A DNA stretch of 64,000 nucleotides from Lophium mytilinum (Eukaryota; Ascomycota; Dothideomycetes; Mytilinidiales; Mytilinidiaceae), in NCBI GenBank assembly GCA_010093605.1, contig MU004195.1, positions 1,670,400 through 1,734,399 on the forward strand, written 5' to 3'. Numbering within the stretch: position 1 is the stretch's first letter; every line of letters starts with the position of its first letter. Under the pieces are notes generated by a model, which worked only from the letters and a program-made list of their open reading frames with translations, made no database searches and was not told where the DNA came from. This document shows positions 1 to 11,109 of the stretch, piece after piece. The position numbers were made by a program, and so were the translations under genes.

Positions 1-724
1 CACTTGTGTTCGTTTGAAGAGAAGTGGGGAGTATCGCGAGCGATGAATAGCTCCTCAACAAACCCTTCGGCGCAGATTCCACGAAGAGAAGTCATCATGA
101 AGTCCTGGAACTCGGGAAAGCCGTACTTCTCGCCGAAAATCCAGCCTTTCACGAAATTCCACATGTGATCGGTACGCTCAGGGTCCTCCTTCTTTGTTGA
201 CTTGTAAGGTGAGGTACGATACGCAGCGCCTTCAGACTCGTTGTATCCATATTCGTTTCGCTGGAAGTGAGTCCAGAGTCGGAATGCAGCTGGGTCGTCG
301 TCTGGCAGGCGCAAGACTCGTTCTTCTGCCTCGCGAAACCCGCCCTTCAGTGCGTTGGCAAAGAATTTGGAGACCTGGTATATGTACCGCTTGTCCGTCA
401 TGAACGTAGCTTTGTTGTCTCCGGTGCCTACATGGACGGTGATGATGTCGTCGTTCGACTTCACCCTGCTTTATGTTAGTCGGCCTTAGTTTACGGGTAA
501 GAAAGGGCTCACATACTCCATGATAGTCTCAGTTGTGCAACGGACGTACCGGGCTGGCTCAGTTTCGGCTACGGTTCTGATGGGCGAGCAATGTTCGCAA
601 GTTTCTATCGCAAGATCTTCAGCTTGGAGTTTATTTGCCATCGCTCGGATCACGAAGGCTTACCTCGAGTTGATGGCTCGATCTCCAGCTTCTGGGCCAT
701 TTCAGTTACTTCGTTGGCCGCCAT
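1..724 (-). CDS. BTB/POZ-like domain protein, C-terminus beyond window
   Basis: I build three exons: 724-664, 604-517 and 465-1 (continuing past the window edge). Introns are 663-605 (GTAAGC donor, GCTGA branch, TAG) and 516-466 (GTATGT, GACTAAC branch, CAG). All phases agree. The protein opens with a short leader containing a CEHC pair, then a BTB-like core running from VHVGTGDNKATF through SKFFANALKGGFREAEERV to LRLPDDDPAAFRLW, and a BACK-like helix pair (FVKGWIFGEKYGFPEFQDFM). In fungi such proteins usually act as adaptors, some for cullin-3 ligases, but no substrate can be inferred here. It is paralogous to the genes at 1012-2000 and 2775-5045; the block W-[IL]-F-x3-Y-x3-EFQ-[DN] is shared by all three. 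The N-terminal exons are less certain than the domain, and the 3' end is unseen. Confidence 0.72.
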
Positions 725-1011
725 GCTGAAGACAAGGGCAGTAGAGTTAGTTGTTCGCAAAAAGAGGTGGTTAGGTCAAGGCCTAGGAGATGTAAGTGAG
801 AAGCAGTGCGCAGCGCTTATTGCGTCAGATGATCTAAGTGGCCCTCGAGTTTCTTATTCACCATTTCACTTAGCGAATCGTACTTTCATCCTCGCTTTAT
901 TGAGAGTTTCAAATGTTAGACCCAGCTAACTTGTGGAGGGATGATATACAATCATCATCCAGAAGTTCCGCGTACTTGGGTCGCTGCTACCTCATGTCCA
1001 GACATCCAGTC

Positions 1012-2000
1012 TTACCAACTGTCATTCGGATCCCGCACCACATCAACACCTCCGTTCTTTGTGAAGCTGTACCATACGTTCTCTTCGCACAGCTCAGGAT
1101 GATCCTTCGCTCCACTGACGATCATCATTCCGTTGACATTGGCCTGACGCTCGATGTTCGCGCCAACGTGGAAGAGGTGGTCCCGCATCTTCCAGACGCA
1201 CTGGTCCTTGCCCTCAAAATTGCAGTTGTCACGACCAACAAACATCTCCTTTGCGAACCCGGTATAATTTTCCATTTCTGAAAAGTCCTCCCATCTCTTG
1301 ACACGATCGTGGAGCTGTCTGCACATGTTCTCGACCAGAAAGAATCTCAGAGGTGAGCCCGCAAGCGTATTCTCATAGACGTACTTCATAATGGAGAGAG
1401 GTATGCAATATCCAGGTGTTCCATTGGAAGGGGAACCGCTGCGCGTGACGCGTCGTAGAATACTCATCAGGAAGTTCTGGAATTCTGGCAAGCTGTATTT
1501 TTCCCCGAAGAGCCAGGCCTTGACAAGTTCCCAGAGGGTCGCGCGAGTTTTGGCATTCGGATGCAACTCCCAGAAGAAGCTACGTGGTTTGTGAGGTGGA
1601 TTCAGACAGGACTCCCAAGACTTTTTGCGATCGTTCTTGTCGTAGAAGTCGTGCCAGAGTCGGAAAGAAGATGGCTCATCGTCAGGCAATCGCAAGATAC
1701 GCTGACTTGCCTCACGGAAGCTCCCTCGAAAAGCGTTGGCGAAGAAGCTGGAGGCTTTGCAAATGTAGTCCTTTGAAGTTTGGAAGGTCGCTTGGGCGAT
1801 TCTTCCACCCGCCACGTCGTACTGCCCTGTCCCGACAATGATGGTGACCATTTCCTCTCCGGGCCTGATCCTTCACTGCATCAGCTAATACCCCCAGGAA
1901 GACCGAGGTCGACTTACTCTAGTAGAGCTTGGGTGGCATAGCCGGCGATTCCGGGCTCTGGTAGGGATGGCTCTGGATTTGTGCGACTGGTGTACGCCAT
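1012..2000 (-). CDS. BTB/POZ-like domain protein
   Basis: Two exons, 2000-1918 and 1864-1012, are joined over a 53-bp intron (GTAAGT donor, AGCTGATG branch, CAG acceptor). They give 311 residues. Exon 1 encodes a short leader (MAYTSRTNPEPSLPEPGIAG) that runs in frame into the BTB-like core (VTIIVGTGQYDVA, then ASSFFANAFRGSFREASQRI, then LRLPDDEPSSFRLWHDFYD). The BACK-like segment is LVKAWLFGEKYSLPEFQNFL. The C-terminal third ends in VWKMRDHLFHVGANIERQ and a cysteine-bearing tail, with no recognised domain. It is a tandem paralogue of the gene at the left edge, in the same orientation. The function is probably protein-protein adaptation and the partner is unknown. A 30-bp stretch of exon 1 recurs with three transitions near the telomere (57791-57820). 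Confidence 0.78.
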
Positions 2001-2774
2001 GTAGGGCTTCCACGACGTTCCTGCACAACGTTAGTTCTAGAGTCTGTCAATTCATCTGCAGGTGAATAGCGTACCAGTCTGGCTATTGTCCCAATCCGCC
2101 GCCATAATGGAGAAGGCGTGGCAAGGCTGTTCTTTCTTTGACCACGGGTGTCGAAGGTTCCGAGGAGACCTGGTGAAGGACAAGTGCAAGAACAGCCACG
2201 CGCTTGTTGCTTCACGTGACTGACACGCTCGATCTCCCTTCCACTTCACTCTTTCGCTCAGGAACTTTATGTGTCCGTCAGCATATCATTCTTCTAATAA
2301 GCAGTATCGCATAAGCCTTGCGTTGAGCTATATCCGTCACTAGAGCAGAACATCCGCCATAGCAGACCCTAGTCACACGTTATTGCTCACCGCAGTTCGA
2401 AATCGTCTCCGCGCCGGTTTCCGACCCTCGTGTCATACAGAGCATATGGAAGACCTCCAGCCTTCGGCTCAGGTGACGAGGTAGTTCTCTATATGCCACA
2501 TCAGAAATGCAACCCTAGTTTCTCCTCACGAGAATGATCCTACTTCTTACCTTACTCTATCTCAAAACTCTCCTGCTTCGGCATTCATTCAACTCATCGT
2601 GAAAGCAGTGAAGCCGAGCTCATTCACCCTAACAAATATCTCTCGCCAGTACATCTTGGACCTCGCACACCTCGCTCACCACTATCTCCGAGCCCACCAC
2701 CACAACCTCACCCTCCACAACAGACAACCACACACTCCCAACCAGACTACAACCCACACACTCCTCCCGCAACA
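2001..2774. other. intergenic region between divergent BTB-family genes
   Basis: This 774-bp gap separates two divergently transcribed paralogues. The last 120 bases before 2775 are very rich in C and A on the plus strand, typical of a fungal 5' leader. I see no convincing gene, tRNA or repeat. Confidence 0.5.
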
Positions 2775-5045
2775 ATGACAAAGAGGAAGAAGGCCAAGAC
2801 CAGCACGCCCAGGGCCACCCCAGCTAAGAAGCGCAAATACACCAAAAAAGCCAAAGCCGTCGGCCCCTCCCCACGCACCCGCCCCATCGTCGCCGACTTC
2901 TCCTCGCCCGAGCCCACCGCAGTCGCCGTGCGCTCCTCCGGCCGCGAGCGCAAGCCCTCCAAGTTCTTCGGCGAAGACGACACTCCCGAGCCCGCGCGCG
3001 CGCCTCTTGGCTCCATCGTGCCCAAGATCACAACTCAGGATATCATCGACGCGGTGAGAGACTACAGACCTATCCGCCCACCGACTCCCACACCGCCTCG
3101 GTCCCCGACGCCGCCGCCGCGACAGTTCATTAAGTTCAAGACGCAGCTTTGGTACCCGGCTGAGATCCAGGAGGAGATCCAGCGGAGGGAGAAGCTGCAG
3201 AAGGCGGGCGAGGTGGCTGTGCGGGTGTATTTTGATCCTGTGATCCATGGGAAGCGGGTGGCGTTTGAGGAGGTTAAGTGGAAGGCGTTGAGGGGGCAGG
3301 CGGAGTACTTGCTGGCGTCACATACGACAGTTGAGGGCTGGGTGGCGTTCAAGAAGAATTGCGAAGACGGGTACTTGGGAGACAAGCAGATGAGATGGGT
3401 GTCGCTCTTGGATGTGGATAGAGGTGACTTTGGGCTGTTTGCGGCGTGGGCGGAGGAGTGGACTGAGCGGAAGGAGGCTGCTGAGATTGCGAAGCTGGAG
3501 AAGAGAAAAGAGAGGAGCAAAAGGCGCATTAGACCTTCTGCTTCCAAAGCTCCTGCTCCCGGACGTTCGGTTCCTGCTGAAGACGTCGATGGAGATACCA
3601 CTCAGGGTACTGACAAACTGCGGCACGCCTTCGGTCACGCAAGCCTCAACGATGGCTCCCAAAGCGCTTCGACCGCCGCTGCGGAGCGCGGTGCCAACGC
3701 AATTCAGCCACTGGAGATGGAGATTGAGGAGATGGAATGGCCGTCGGTGCACGTGCACCAACAGCGGCAGTACATTGACGAGCTTGTCCGCGCTTGGCTC
3801 TTCGCCAACACCTACTTTCTCTCTGAGTTTCAGAACTACATCATGCGCTCCCTGATATGGCACACCCGGAAGATGACAGGGACCAGTCTACAATCACACC
3901 CCGCAAACCTCGGAGTTGGTCTGCGGGGCTCTTGGTGTGAGAGCGGGATACCCCTATTCGACGGTCACCTCTTGAAGAAGATCTGGCGAGCCACCGAGGA
4001 GCCAAATACCCTAAGTCGTCAGCATCATGAGTGGTCCGGTGGCAAGCTCAGGGACTTCGTGTATGCAGCGATGGTGGAGGCATATTATCCAGAGAGCGTG
4101 CCATCAAGCGTGTGGGGTGCAATCATAGACTGGGACGGTGCGCACCGAACGTGCGACCTTGGAGGCAGCCGGCGGGTATGGCAGGTTGGTGATGAGCAGG
4201 CTTGCGAGATTACCGCCTGGGATTCCGACACCTTTGCGGAAAAAGTGAGCCCAAACTTCCTGGTTGACGTGGAGGATAGGAAGAACGAGATGCAGACGCT
4301 GATCTGCAAGGACGAGGGGAATCGGAACGTCGTCTGGGAGCGTGCTCAAGCCAAGAAGCCAAATTACGACAAATACTTGGCGCTGAAGAAGCAGTTGGGA
4401 CGTCACCGGATGCAGGGCAAGATGACGGGCCCTTCCACTCGCAATATTACCTCTGAAGAGAAGGAAGTACATGTAAAAGGAGCTGAGAACGCCCTACATA
4501 ATACCGGTGTTGGCATTGATCCGGTGCGGAACAATCATCGTCGTGTGCGTTTCGACCTGCCCACCGACCACAACGAGGATGAAGATAGGGCTCGACGTCC
4601 GTCCCAGAATACCTCGTCCCAGGAGACAGCATCAGACCTCGGCGATAGCGCAGTCCGACCATCCACTCCCATTCCTGAACAACTCGATCTCTCCAACACT
4701 TATGACAATAGTGGAAACATCTTCGACATCCCCGATATCATCGTGACGGATGTCGACGACGACGGAGTCTCTCCGGAGACTGTGAAAAAAGAGGCTATCG
4801 ATCTCACCGAGGTTCAAGATGATCATGATGATGAGGATGAGAACGAGAGCGAACACGAGACAACCCCGCACACCATTATCTTGGACGACCAGGACGAAGA
4901 GTTCCCTGACCCTGTGAACCTTGGGACTATCGACTTGACCGAGCTGTCAGATGGCCATAGCAGTGATAGCAGCGACAGTGATGAAGAAGAGGGAGAAGGG
5001 GACGAGATGGAGGTTGACGGAATTACTACCGGGGCTGAGGCCTGA
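2775..5045 (+). CDS. large BTB-like nuclear protein with C-terminal SIM-like motifs
   Basis: This is a single exon of 756 residues. The N-terminus is strongly basic (KRKKAK at residues 3-8, KKRKYTKKAK near 18-27) and looks like a nuclear localisation signal. A proline-rich linker (PPTPTPPRSPTPPPR) follows. A diverged BTB-like core spans about residues 145-235 (RVYFDPVIHGKRVAF, then LRGQAEYLLASHTTVEGWVA). A basic, Lys/Arg-rich helix follows, then a BACK-like segment near 335-361 (LVRAWLFANTYFLSEFQNYI) matching the two neighbours. The last 110 residues are acidic and hold three hydrophobic cores flanked by Asp/Glu/Ser: IDLT at 675-678, IILD at 701-704 and IDLT at 719-722. IDLT next to acidic residues is the classical SUMO-interaction pattern. 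A SUMO-binding nuclear adaptor is an inference; the paralogy is directly visible. Confidence 0.8.
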   Translation: MTKRKKAKTSTPRATPAKKRKYTKKAKAVGPSPRTRPIVADFSSPEPTAVAVRSSGRERKPSKFFGEDDTPEPARAPLGSIVPKITTQDIIDAVRDYRPIRPPTPTPPRSPTPPPRQFIKFKTQLWYPAEIQEEIQRREKLQKAGEVAVRVYFDPVIHGKRVAFEEVKWKALRGQAEYLLASHTTVEGWVAFKKNCEDGYLGDKQMRWVSLLDVDRGDFGLFAAWAEEWTERKEAAEIAKLEKRKERSKRRIRPSASKAPAPGRSVPAEDVDGDTTQGTDKLRHAFGHASLNDGSQSASTAAAERGANAIQPLEMEIEEMEWPSVHVHQQRQYIDELVRAWLFANTYFLSEFQNYIMRSLIWHTRKMTGTSLQSHPANLGVGLRGSWCESGIPLFDGHLLKKIWRATEEPNTLSRQHHEWSGGKLRDFVYAAMVEAYYPESVPSSVWGAIIDWDGAHRTCDLGGSRRVWQVGDEQACEITAWDSDTFAEKVSPNFLVDVEDRKNEMQTLICKDEGNRNVVWERAQAKKPNYDKYLALKKQLGRHRMQGKMTGPSTRNITSEEKEVHVKGAENALHNTGVGIDPVRNNHRRVRFDLPTDHNEDEDRARRPSQNTSSQETASDLGDSAVRPSTPIPEQLDLSNTYDNSGNIFDIPDIIVTDVDDDGVSPETVKKEAIDLTEVQDDHDDEDENESEHETTPHTIILDDQDEEFPDPVNLGTIDLTELSDGHSSDSSDSDEEEGEGDEMEVDGITTGAEA

Positions 5046-5454
5046 ATGGTGCATTCGGTAGGCGATTGGGAGAGCTTGATGAGTCAGGCAGCTATGTTCG
5101 GAGTCTTTCTAAGGAGCTGGGGTGACTTGGAAATGGAGCAAACTTGGAACCTGGCTTTCGAGGAGTTCTACATCCCTTGGTATCTTGAATAATGAAAGAC
5201 ATTTCGAACTATGCATTGGAGTGCTGATAAAGAAATTCGACCCTAGATGACGCAATATATAACGGTGAGTTTCAAACTGATCAGTGGTTGTGGTTGAAGT
5301 GACCCGTGGTTGAAGATGAGTTCAAAGTGGCCAAGGACCCACAGCCGTGTCCAGGTCCCAAACTGACGCAAGCCCACAGAAGCGCAGAACAAGTCTCCCC
5401 ATCTCTCCTCATCCCGCCTTGCCCCCCTAACGATAGCTTCCAATCAACACTACA
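5046..5454. other. intergenic region
   Basis: This 409-bp gap lies between two plus-strand genes. A C/A-rich leader directly precedes the ATG at 5455. Nothing else is recognised. Confidence 0.4.
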
Positions 5455-5959
5455 ATGTCGCTCATCGAACTTCCTATGGAATTGCACATCGAGGTCGCTA
5501 GCTACCTTGAAGATGCGTGTTTGAACCGCCTCATCCAGGCCCATCGCATACTCCACATGCACCTCCAGGAAGAGCTTTATAAGCACGCACTATCCCGGTA
5601 TCCAAGAGACTTCCATTCCATCGAATGGCGGGACCACAAAGGGAGCCTTCCTCTGCGCTCAGCATTGGGACGCGCAATTGACTGGAAGCATCTGGATCTC
5701 GCGGAATGCTGGGAGAAAAGAGCACGGCCTGCGCCTTGAAGTTCCGCACGAATGCCCTGATGGGCTGGGTAGAGGACGTTCGTTGCTGGACGAAATGCGT
5801 AGGTGTGTTGAGGAAATGATTGAAGGCAAGGTACCGAAGGGATACATCTGGGAAGGCTCCCAGTTTCTTGCCCTTGAGGGACCGGGCGACAAGGAAGTGT
5901 TTTGGGCTACCCTGGAAGAAGACGACCGCTGTGTGTGCGAGGACTTTTGGAAAGTATGA
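5455..5959 (+). pseudogene. F-box-like protein, frameshifted
   Basis: The frame from ATG 5455 encodes an F-box-like start (LIELPMELHIEVASYLED) followed by a helix (LNRLIQAHRILHMHLQEELY), then what looks like the first ankyrin-type helix (SALGRAIDWKHLDLAECWEKR), and stops at 5740. The +1 frame is open across the same point. It continues with a coherent 75-residue tail (from HGLRLEVPHECPDGLGRG to EEDDRCVCEDFWKV) and stops at 5959. The switch falls at a run of four A near 5715. No GT...AG pair there would join the two frames. I therefore read one gene broken by a single-base indel, or an assembly error in the homopolymer. F-box proteins recruit substrates to SCF ubiquitin ligases; the target is unknown. 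Confidence 0.55.
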
Positions 5960-6433
5960 CTTGAGAGACGCATTTGAAACAACCTACTCCCCCGATACGG
6001 ATTTGTCAAGATCAAGGCTAAACCTATATCCGTATACATCCCAATGTCAAAGCCAATCAATGAATCTTAGGTTGAGATGTTGAATATCACGTACCATCCC
6101 CTTTTTCTCGCAGACCTCACATTACGCGTAGTATTGAAAATGCGCTTCTCCGCTACCTATTCGGAGACATGAAGATGAAGAAAAACTGAAAAATTGAAGA
6201 AAAGCTGACCTACCATTGGCGAAAGCACTGTTCGTGTCACTGTTATTCGATCACAGGAGATTGCCGCCCTTTTAAATACCAATGTCGATCACATAATCTC
6301 AGCATTGACCTGACAATTCTTTACCAACCGAATCTCCGTATATCAAGCTTGGAACCATGGGCATACTCATACTAGAGCCTGAACTAGTCACCAAGTAAGC
6401 GTGTCGCTCGATGGCGTCCTTACCCCATCGTCC
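5960..6433. other. intergenic region, nothing recognised
   Basis: This 474-bp gap lies between convergent genes: the frameshifted F-box gene and the 3' end of the CENP-I homologue. No gene, tRNA or repeat was seen. Confidence 0.4.
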
Positions 6434-9078
6434 CTAAGCAATCAAAGCATCCAACTTCCCACTCTCCTCATTCTTCAATCCGCTCATAGTCGAAAACATC
6501 AAATCCCGCACCCCCTCACAGCCTCTCTCGCCCAACCACTTGACTACAAACAACCGATACAGCTTCCAATTCACCGCAATACCCCCATTCTTCTCCAGCA
6601 TTAGGAGGCTCTGGTTTGTGACTGGGCCTTGGTGCCTCGCCTGCTCCTCCTCTCGGTAATATCCCTCCTCAAAGTCGCGCTTCGCTAGCAGTTTCCCCTC
6701 CAACTCCCTCCACGCGGCAGCCGACAGCGCGGAGGAGAGCATTGAATGGGTGAAGCCAAACGAAGATTGGACTCCATACCCCTTTTCGATCCCCTTCAGG
6801 TACTCGTTGAGCGAGTAACGCACAGCGTCGTCAATGAAACACCCTTTCGCATTTGTATCCGTCGTCAGCAGCGCGCGGCTCCTCCAGAGGTTATTGCATG
6901 TATCCATCAAATATCCGTTATACGTATTCGTCATCTCGTACGAGTAGTACGCTGAAATCGGAGGTGTGTGATCGTCGAACTTTCTCTTGAGGTTGGAGAG
7001 GATAGTACAGAAGCGGGCGAGGGTGGTAAGGGAGGGTGCTGTGAGGAGGGAGTGGGTGAGATGTGGTGGAGGGATGAGGATAGGGATGGTGTTTTCGAGG
7101 GAGGATGTAGAGACGAGGGTATAGAAGGTTAGGATGGCGGATATGGCGGGAGAGGAAGGGACGGGCTTGGAAGTCAGGATGGAGAGAGAGAGGGTGGAGA
7201 CGTGGGCGGTTAGTGCGGTGAAGTGAGGGAAAAGAGAGCGAGGCGGGGAAACTGGGCCCAGGACGGAAGCGGAGGCGGCCCAGGTGCGGAGGAGGCTGGT
7301 GTAGAGATGGAGAAGCTTGACATGTGCGTGAGGGTTATTTTCGATTAGGATCGTTTCCGCACGCTGAATATGCGATTTGTAGACATCTAGTCTGCTTTAG
7401 TGCTCGCTCGTCGACTCGAATGTGAACTACTTACCTTCGAAGGGTTGGAGAGGGAGGTGGCCGAGGATATCGATGATAACGTCGTCGTCGCTGATGCCGT
7501 CCCATTCGGTTAGGTATGCCCTCAAGAACTCATTCGCAATCGGGAGAACGGTCTAATTATTAGCCACAGTAGTCACAAACGCAGCAGGGAGCACTCACTT
7601 TCGTGTTCCGTATTTGGCTGAGCAGCCCACGAAGAATTTCTGCTCGTTGATGGGTACTGGTTCTGAGTTGAGCAGATTCGTATACGTCCCGCAAGCAAGC
7701 CTCAAGCCATAATTCTAGTCGCCTCGAAGCGATTTCTGAAGGTCGGAGAGTGATATATTTCTGCAGAAGTGGATCTCTAAGATACGAGATCATCTGGCCC
7801 GGTAGGTCGATCCGGTCGAGCTTTTCGACGAAGTCGTCGACATTGTCGATCTCCTCTAGCGTCACGGATGTCTAGGTGTAGTGTCAAGGGTGATCGGAAG
7901 AACATAGCACAGCTTTCTTACCTCTTTCGCATGATACGTATGGACTTCTGGGATGAGGGAGATCTTGCTCCGCTTCGAGCCATGGCGAAGGACTCTGAAT
8001 CCGTTTTGCTGCTCTGTAGAACCGTCGAAACTCCTCTCACCAGCTTCCTGAATAGCCAGAATCCGAGTCTTCCATTCCGGAGTAGGGCTCTTCTAAATTT
8101 AGCACGCAGAAGAGGATATGATATAGGAGTTCATGCAGAATGACGCATGAGGAAGGTGTGAAGCAAGCGGAACTATACATGGACTAGAGGAAAGGGAACA
8201 GGTGTGTAGCTCTTACCGGAGGGAACGAGTTTCGGGTGGTCGCGGCGGTGCCGACGATAATATCTGGATAGTAGTCCTTGTATACGCGGAGAAGGCCCTG
8301 GAGGGCCGGTTCGTTCCCGATGCCGCGAGACAACTCGAGTCTGAGATTCTGTCAGTAACCGCTTCAGTCGTACACGGATGTTGTGCAACAGAGAGACAAC
8401 GTACAGCTGTTGGATCCTGAATGGCCTTACGTGCTTTCGCCGAGTAATCAGAGACAACAGGTGGCAGAGTGATGTTCTGGAAGGTCAGCTGAGTTCGATA
8501 CGGGGCTGTATGGGCTGCCTCTTACCTCAGACTGATCATATCAAGCATCCCAAAGAGGACGCCATATAGTCTTGACAATACCTTGGCATCTTCCAACACC
8601 TCGTGAGTGTTGATCAGCCATTTCACGAGGAGCACTTGGCTGGCGGGCGTCGGCTTCGTCCGCGCCTGGCCGAATGATCCCACGACACGGATGACGACGT
8701 CGGCGGAAACTCGCTGGGCGGGATACAGATTCTTGATGAGAGTCGTTACACTCGTCTGGTCCAGATCAGTCCGCCTCGTTACTACGTCGACGATATCGTC
8801 GAGGCTGACAGCATCGAGGCCGTCTTCAAACGCATGGTGGCATATCGCGTCCACGGCGCCATTCACTTTGATTCTGCGCTGCTTTGCTGGCGTCCTCGAT
8901 GCTGGTGTCGCTGATTAGTGGCAGACGGTGAAGGTCACGGCAGAAGACTAACCGTTTTCCAGTGCTTCAATGGCGTCGGGCAGGCTGAGAACGGGGACCA
9001 CTACACGATACTGCGTCAGTGCGTATATCCTGGCCTGTCACACGAGTCGGGCTTACCGTCGCTGGCCACGGAAGGCAT
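6434..9078 (-). CDS. mis6: CENP-I / Mis6 family inner kinetochore protein
   Basis: I assemble nine exons: 9078-9057, 9000-8953, 8901-8526, 8476-8405, 8340-8217, 8092-7922, 7871-7599, 7552-7435 and 7386-6434. They total 2157 nt, giving 718 residues with every phase consistent. This is the usual size for CENP-I. Diagnostic blocks are LIKNLYPAQRVSADVVIRVV, then QVLLVKWLINTHEVLED, LSRLYGVLFGMLDMISLR, LRVYKDYYPDIIVG, PEWKTRILAIQEAGERSF and NTYNGYLMDTCNNLWRSRAL. CENP-I/Mis6 belongs to the constitutive centromere-associated network (CCAN), where it helps maintain the CENP-A centromere and recruit outer kinetochore parts. The start was chosen because only ATG 9078 joins in frame to the second exon; the ATG further upstream joins out of frame. 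The least certain junctions are 8405/8340 and the 124-bp intron 8216-8093. Confidence 0.9.
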
Positions 9079-11109
9079 CGCGATTCTTCCTGTCCAGATG
9101 CTCCCTAGATGCAGTGAGACTCGGGTCAGCTTGTCGGGGTGGTGGTGCGTAGGGCGACGCGTTGTCCAGCATGCGGCGCGTCGATATCAATCGCCCGCCA
9201 GGACACCTACCCCAATGCAGTTAGGCGAGCGCCAAGAGCAGTGAATCTCGCTGTAGCCCTGTGATTCGGGTGTAGGTTGTTGTATTGTATCTAGCTACTA
9301 CAGGCGGCAGGTATACAGGCGACTGCTTATCTAAGCAGCCGGCCCACATCGCGGAGGTCTTCCCCACAGTTGTCTCTCCTTGTCTCTCCATGTCTGTCCC
9401 CTCCCACGCTTTTTGTGCCCCCATTCACCGACGACGGTCCATCGTCTGCCCGCACTCTCCCACCCGTTGCCTCCATCCGCCGCAGACACACGGCTAGCAC
9501 GATTTCGCACCATGTAGCAGCCCGCCGATGCATCTCCCTGGCTTCTCCCTGGCTTCCTGTCGTCGCGGCACGGAGCTGGCTCCTCGCGCGGCGCGGACGA
9601 AGTGCGGATGCCCAATGGCGGCACTCTATCGTGCAGCAGTCACTTGCATGTCGTCGCGGTCACTGGGCGCCGTCTGCAGCACGCTCGCCTGCAAGCTCTG
9701 ATTCAGAGAAAGCGAGCATGTTCACGTTGCACAACCAGCCTACCCAAGTGCTGCCGTCGGTTGGCGCGGCCGCGCTCGAGCGTGCTGCCCGATGTGAGTG
9801 GCTGGCAGCCTCGTATGAGTTAACTTTTTTCCCTTTCCTCTGCAGCAGACCTCCTTGAGCCCTTCCACGCGCCGCCGAACCACATGCACTGCTCTCAAAT
9901 CGCACACCCCCGCGCACCTGGCCGCCATACGTAAGGCACATCGTCTGCACCGGTGTCATTCCCGGGTTTCTGGCCGCCATATCGCGTTTGACTGGCTGTT
10001 TGGCCGTTGCTCTGCATGGTATGAGTGCTAATCTATCTCTGCACCCCCCGAGAGCCCTGGTCCAGACGTTGCGGGCCACGAGGATCGCCGCAATGTGTTC
10101 CCCCAGGCCATTCTGAGGAGCCCCGAGCATCGCTTCTCTCTCACTGTTTCAGCACCAGTTTCCGTATCGCAACGGCATGAGCACATGAGCTGCTCCAGGA
10201 TGACTCTGGTCCGGTGGGGCCCCGCCCGTGTCAGCTCCAACGGCCCGTTTGCTGGCAAGCTGGCCCAATCTAGCACCTTTGGAGACCACTGTTCTGCAGG
10301 CCTTCTCATACGAATCCTGCTGGTGTAACCCCTCCTCGCCCGACGACAATTAGGCCGGGCAAGTAAAGACCTCGGATACGCTGCCATTGCCGTTCTTCCG
10401 TGCCCTCACTGGCGGAAGCAGTAAGTCTTGCTTTTTCATCGACCAGTACAGCGTGGGAGTACGCAAGATCTCGTACAACTTCACATTCTCTCCTGCCGTA
10501 CCACCACATAGCATCATCTCCAGTAATACTTTCTATATCTGAAGACCCGCCGACCTTAATTACTCTTCGGATCTGGGCACTCGTCGGAGGCTACCCTCCC
10601 ATTCGCAGTGTTTCGAGGCTTCTTACGTCTCATCGGTGAACACGCGTATGGATCAAGTTGAGGCTCTGTGCAAACCCATGTTCATTCAGACTAGCATATT
10701 GCTTTGAGGCGCCTGATTTTAGCATTGTCCATACTTAGATCCGCTACTTCCAACACATTTCTACTTTGGGATTGGCTATCGCTCTAGCTCCCGTCGGCGT
10801 GACTGATTATTGCATGAGCCCTTGGATTCGTACAACCTCGACAGCTCGACTCGCTTTCCTCCTTTCGCCTGACGAGTACTTCAACATATGGATTCCGACA
10901 TCTATTATTAAGACTATACGCTACCGAAAGATCCTAAACATCCGATACCAAAAATCACTTCTTGTCTATATATCTCATTTGTATCCACCACCAAGCTCTC
11001 GACGGCCACTTATCGGAAGCCACTTCCCAACCCGAACCTTTCAGAATCTCTTCATCACCCAAAGATCTCAGCTCCTCTTCTCGTCGACGCCATCACCAAC
11101 CTCAATAGC
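9079..11109. other. long intergenic region, nothing recognised
   Basis: About 2 kb separates the CENP-I start from the next plus-strand gene. Several open frames cross it on both strands (for example 9370-9858 plus and 9660-10130 minus). They are compositionally biased and show no recognisable domain. The stretch before 11110 is C/T/A-rich, as expected of a leader. It could hold untranslated regions or a non-coding transcript, which I cannot show. Confidence 0.4.

Noticed and set aside
9370-9858. 162-codon plus-strand frame upstream of CENP-I, overlapped by minus-strand frames
   Set aside because: Arg/Ser/Pro-biased, no domain, and equally long frames exist on the opposite strand; consistent with GC-rich non-coding sequence.
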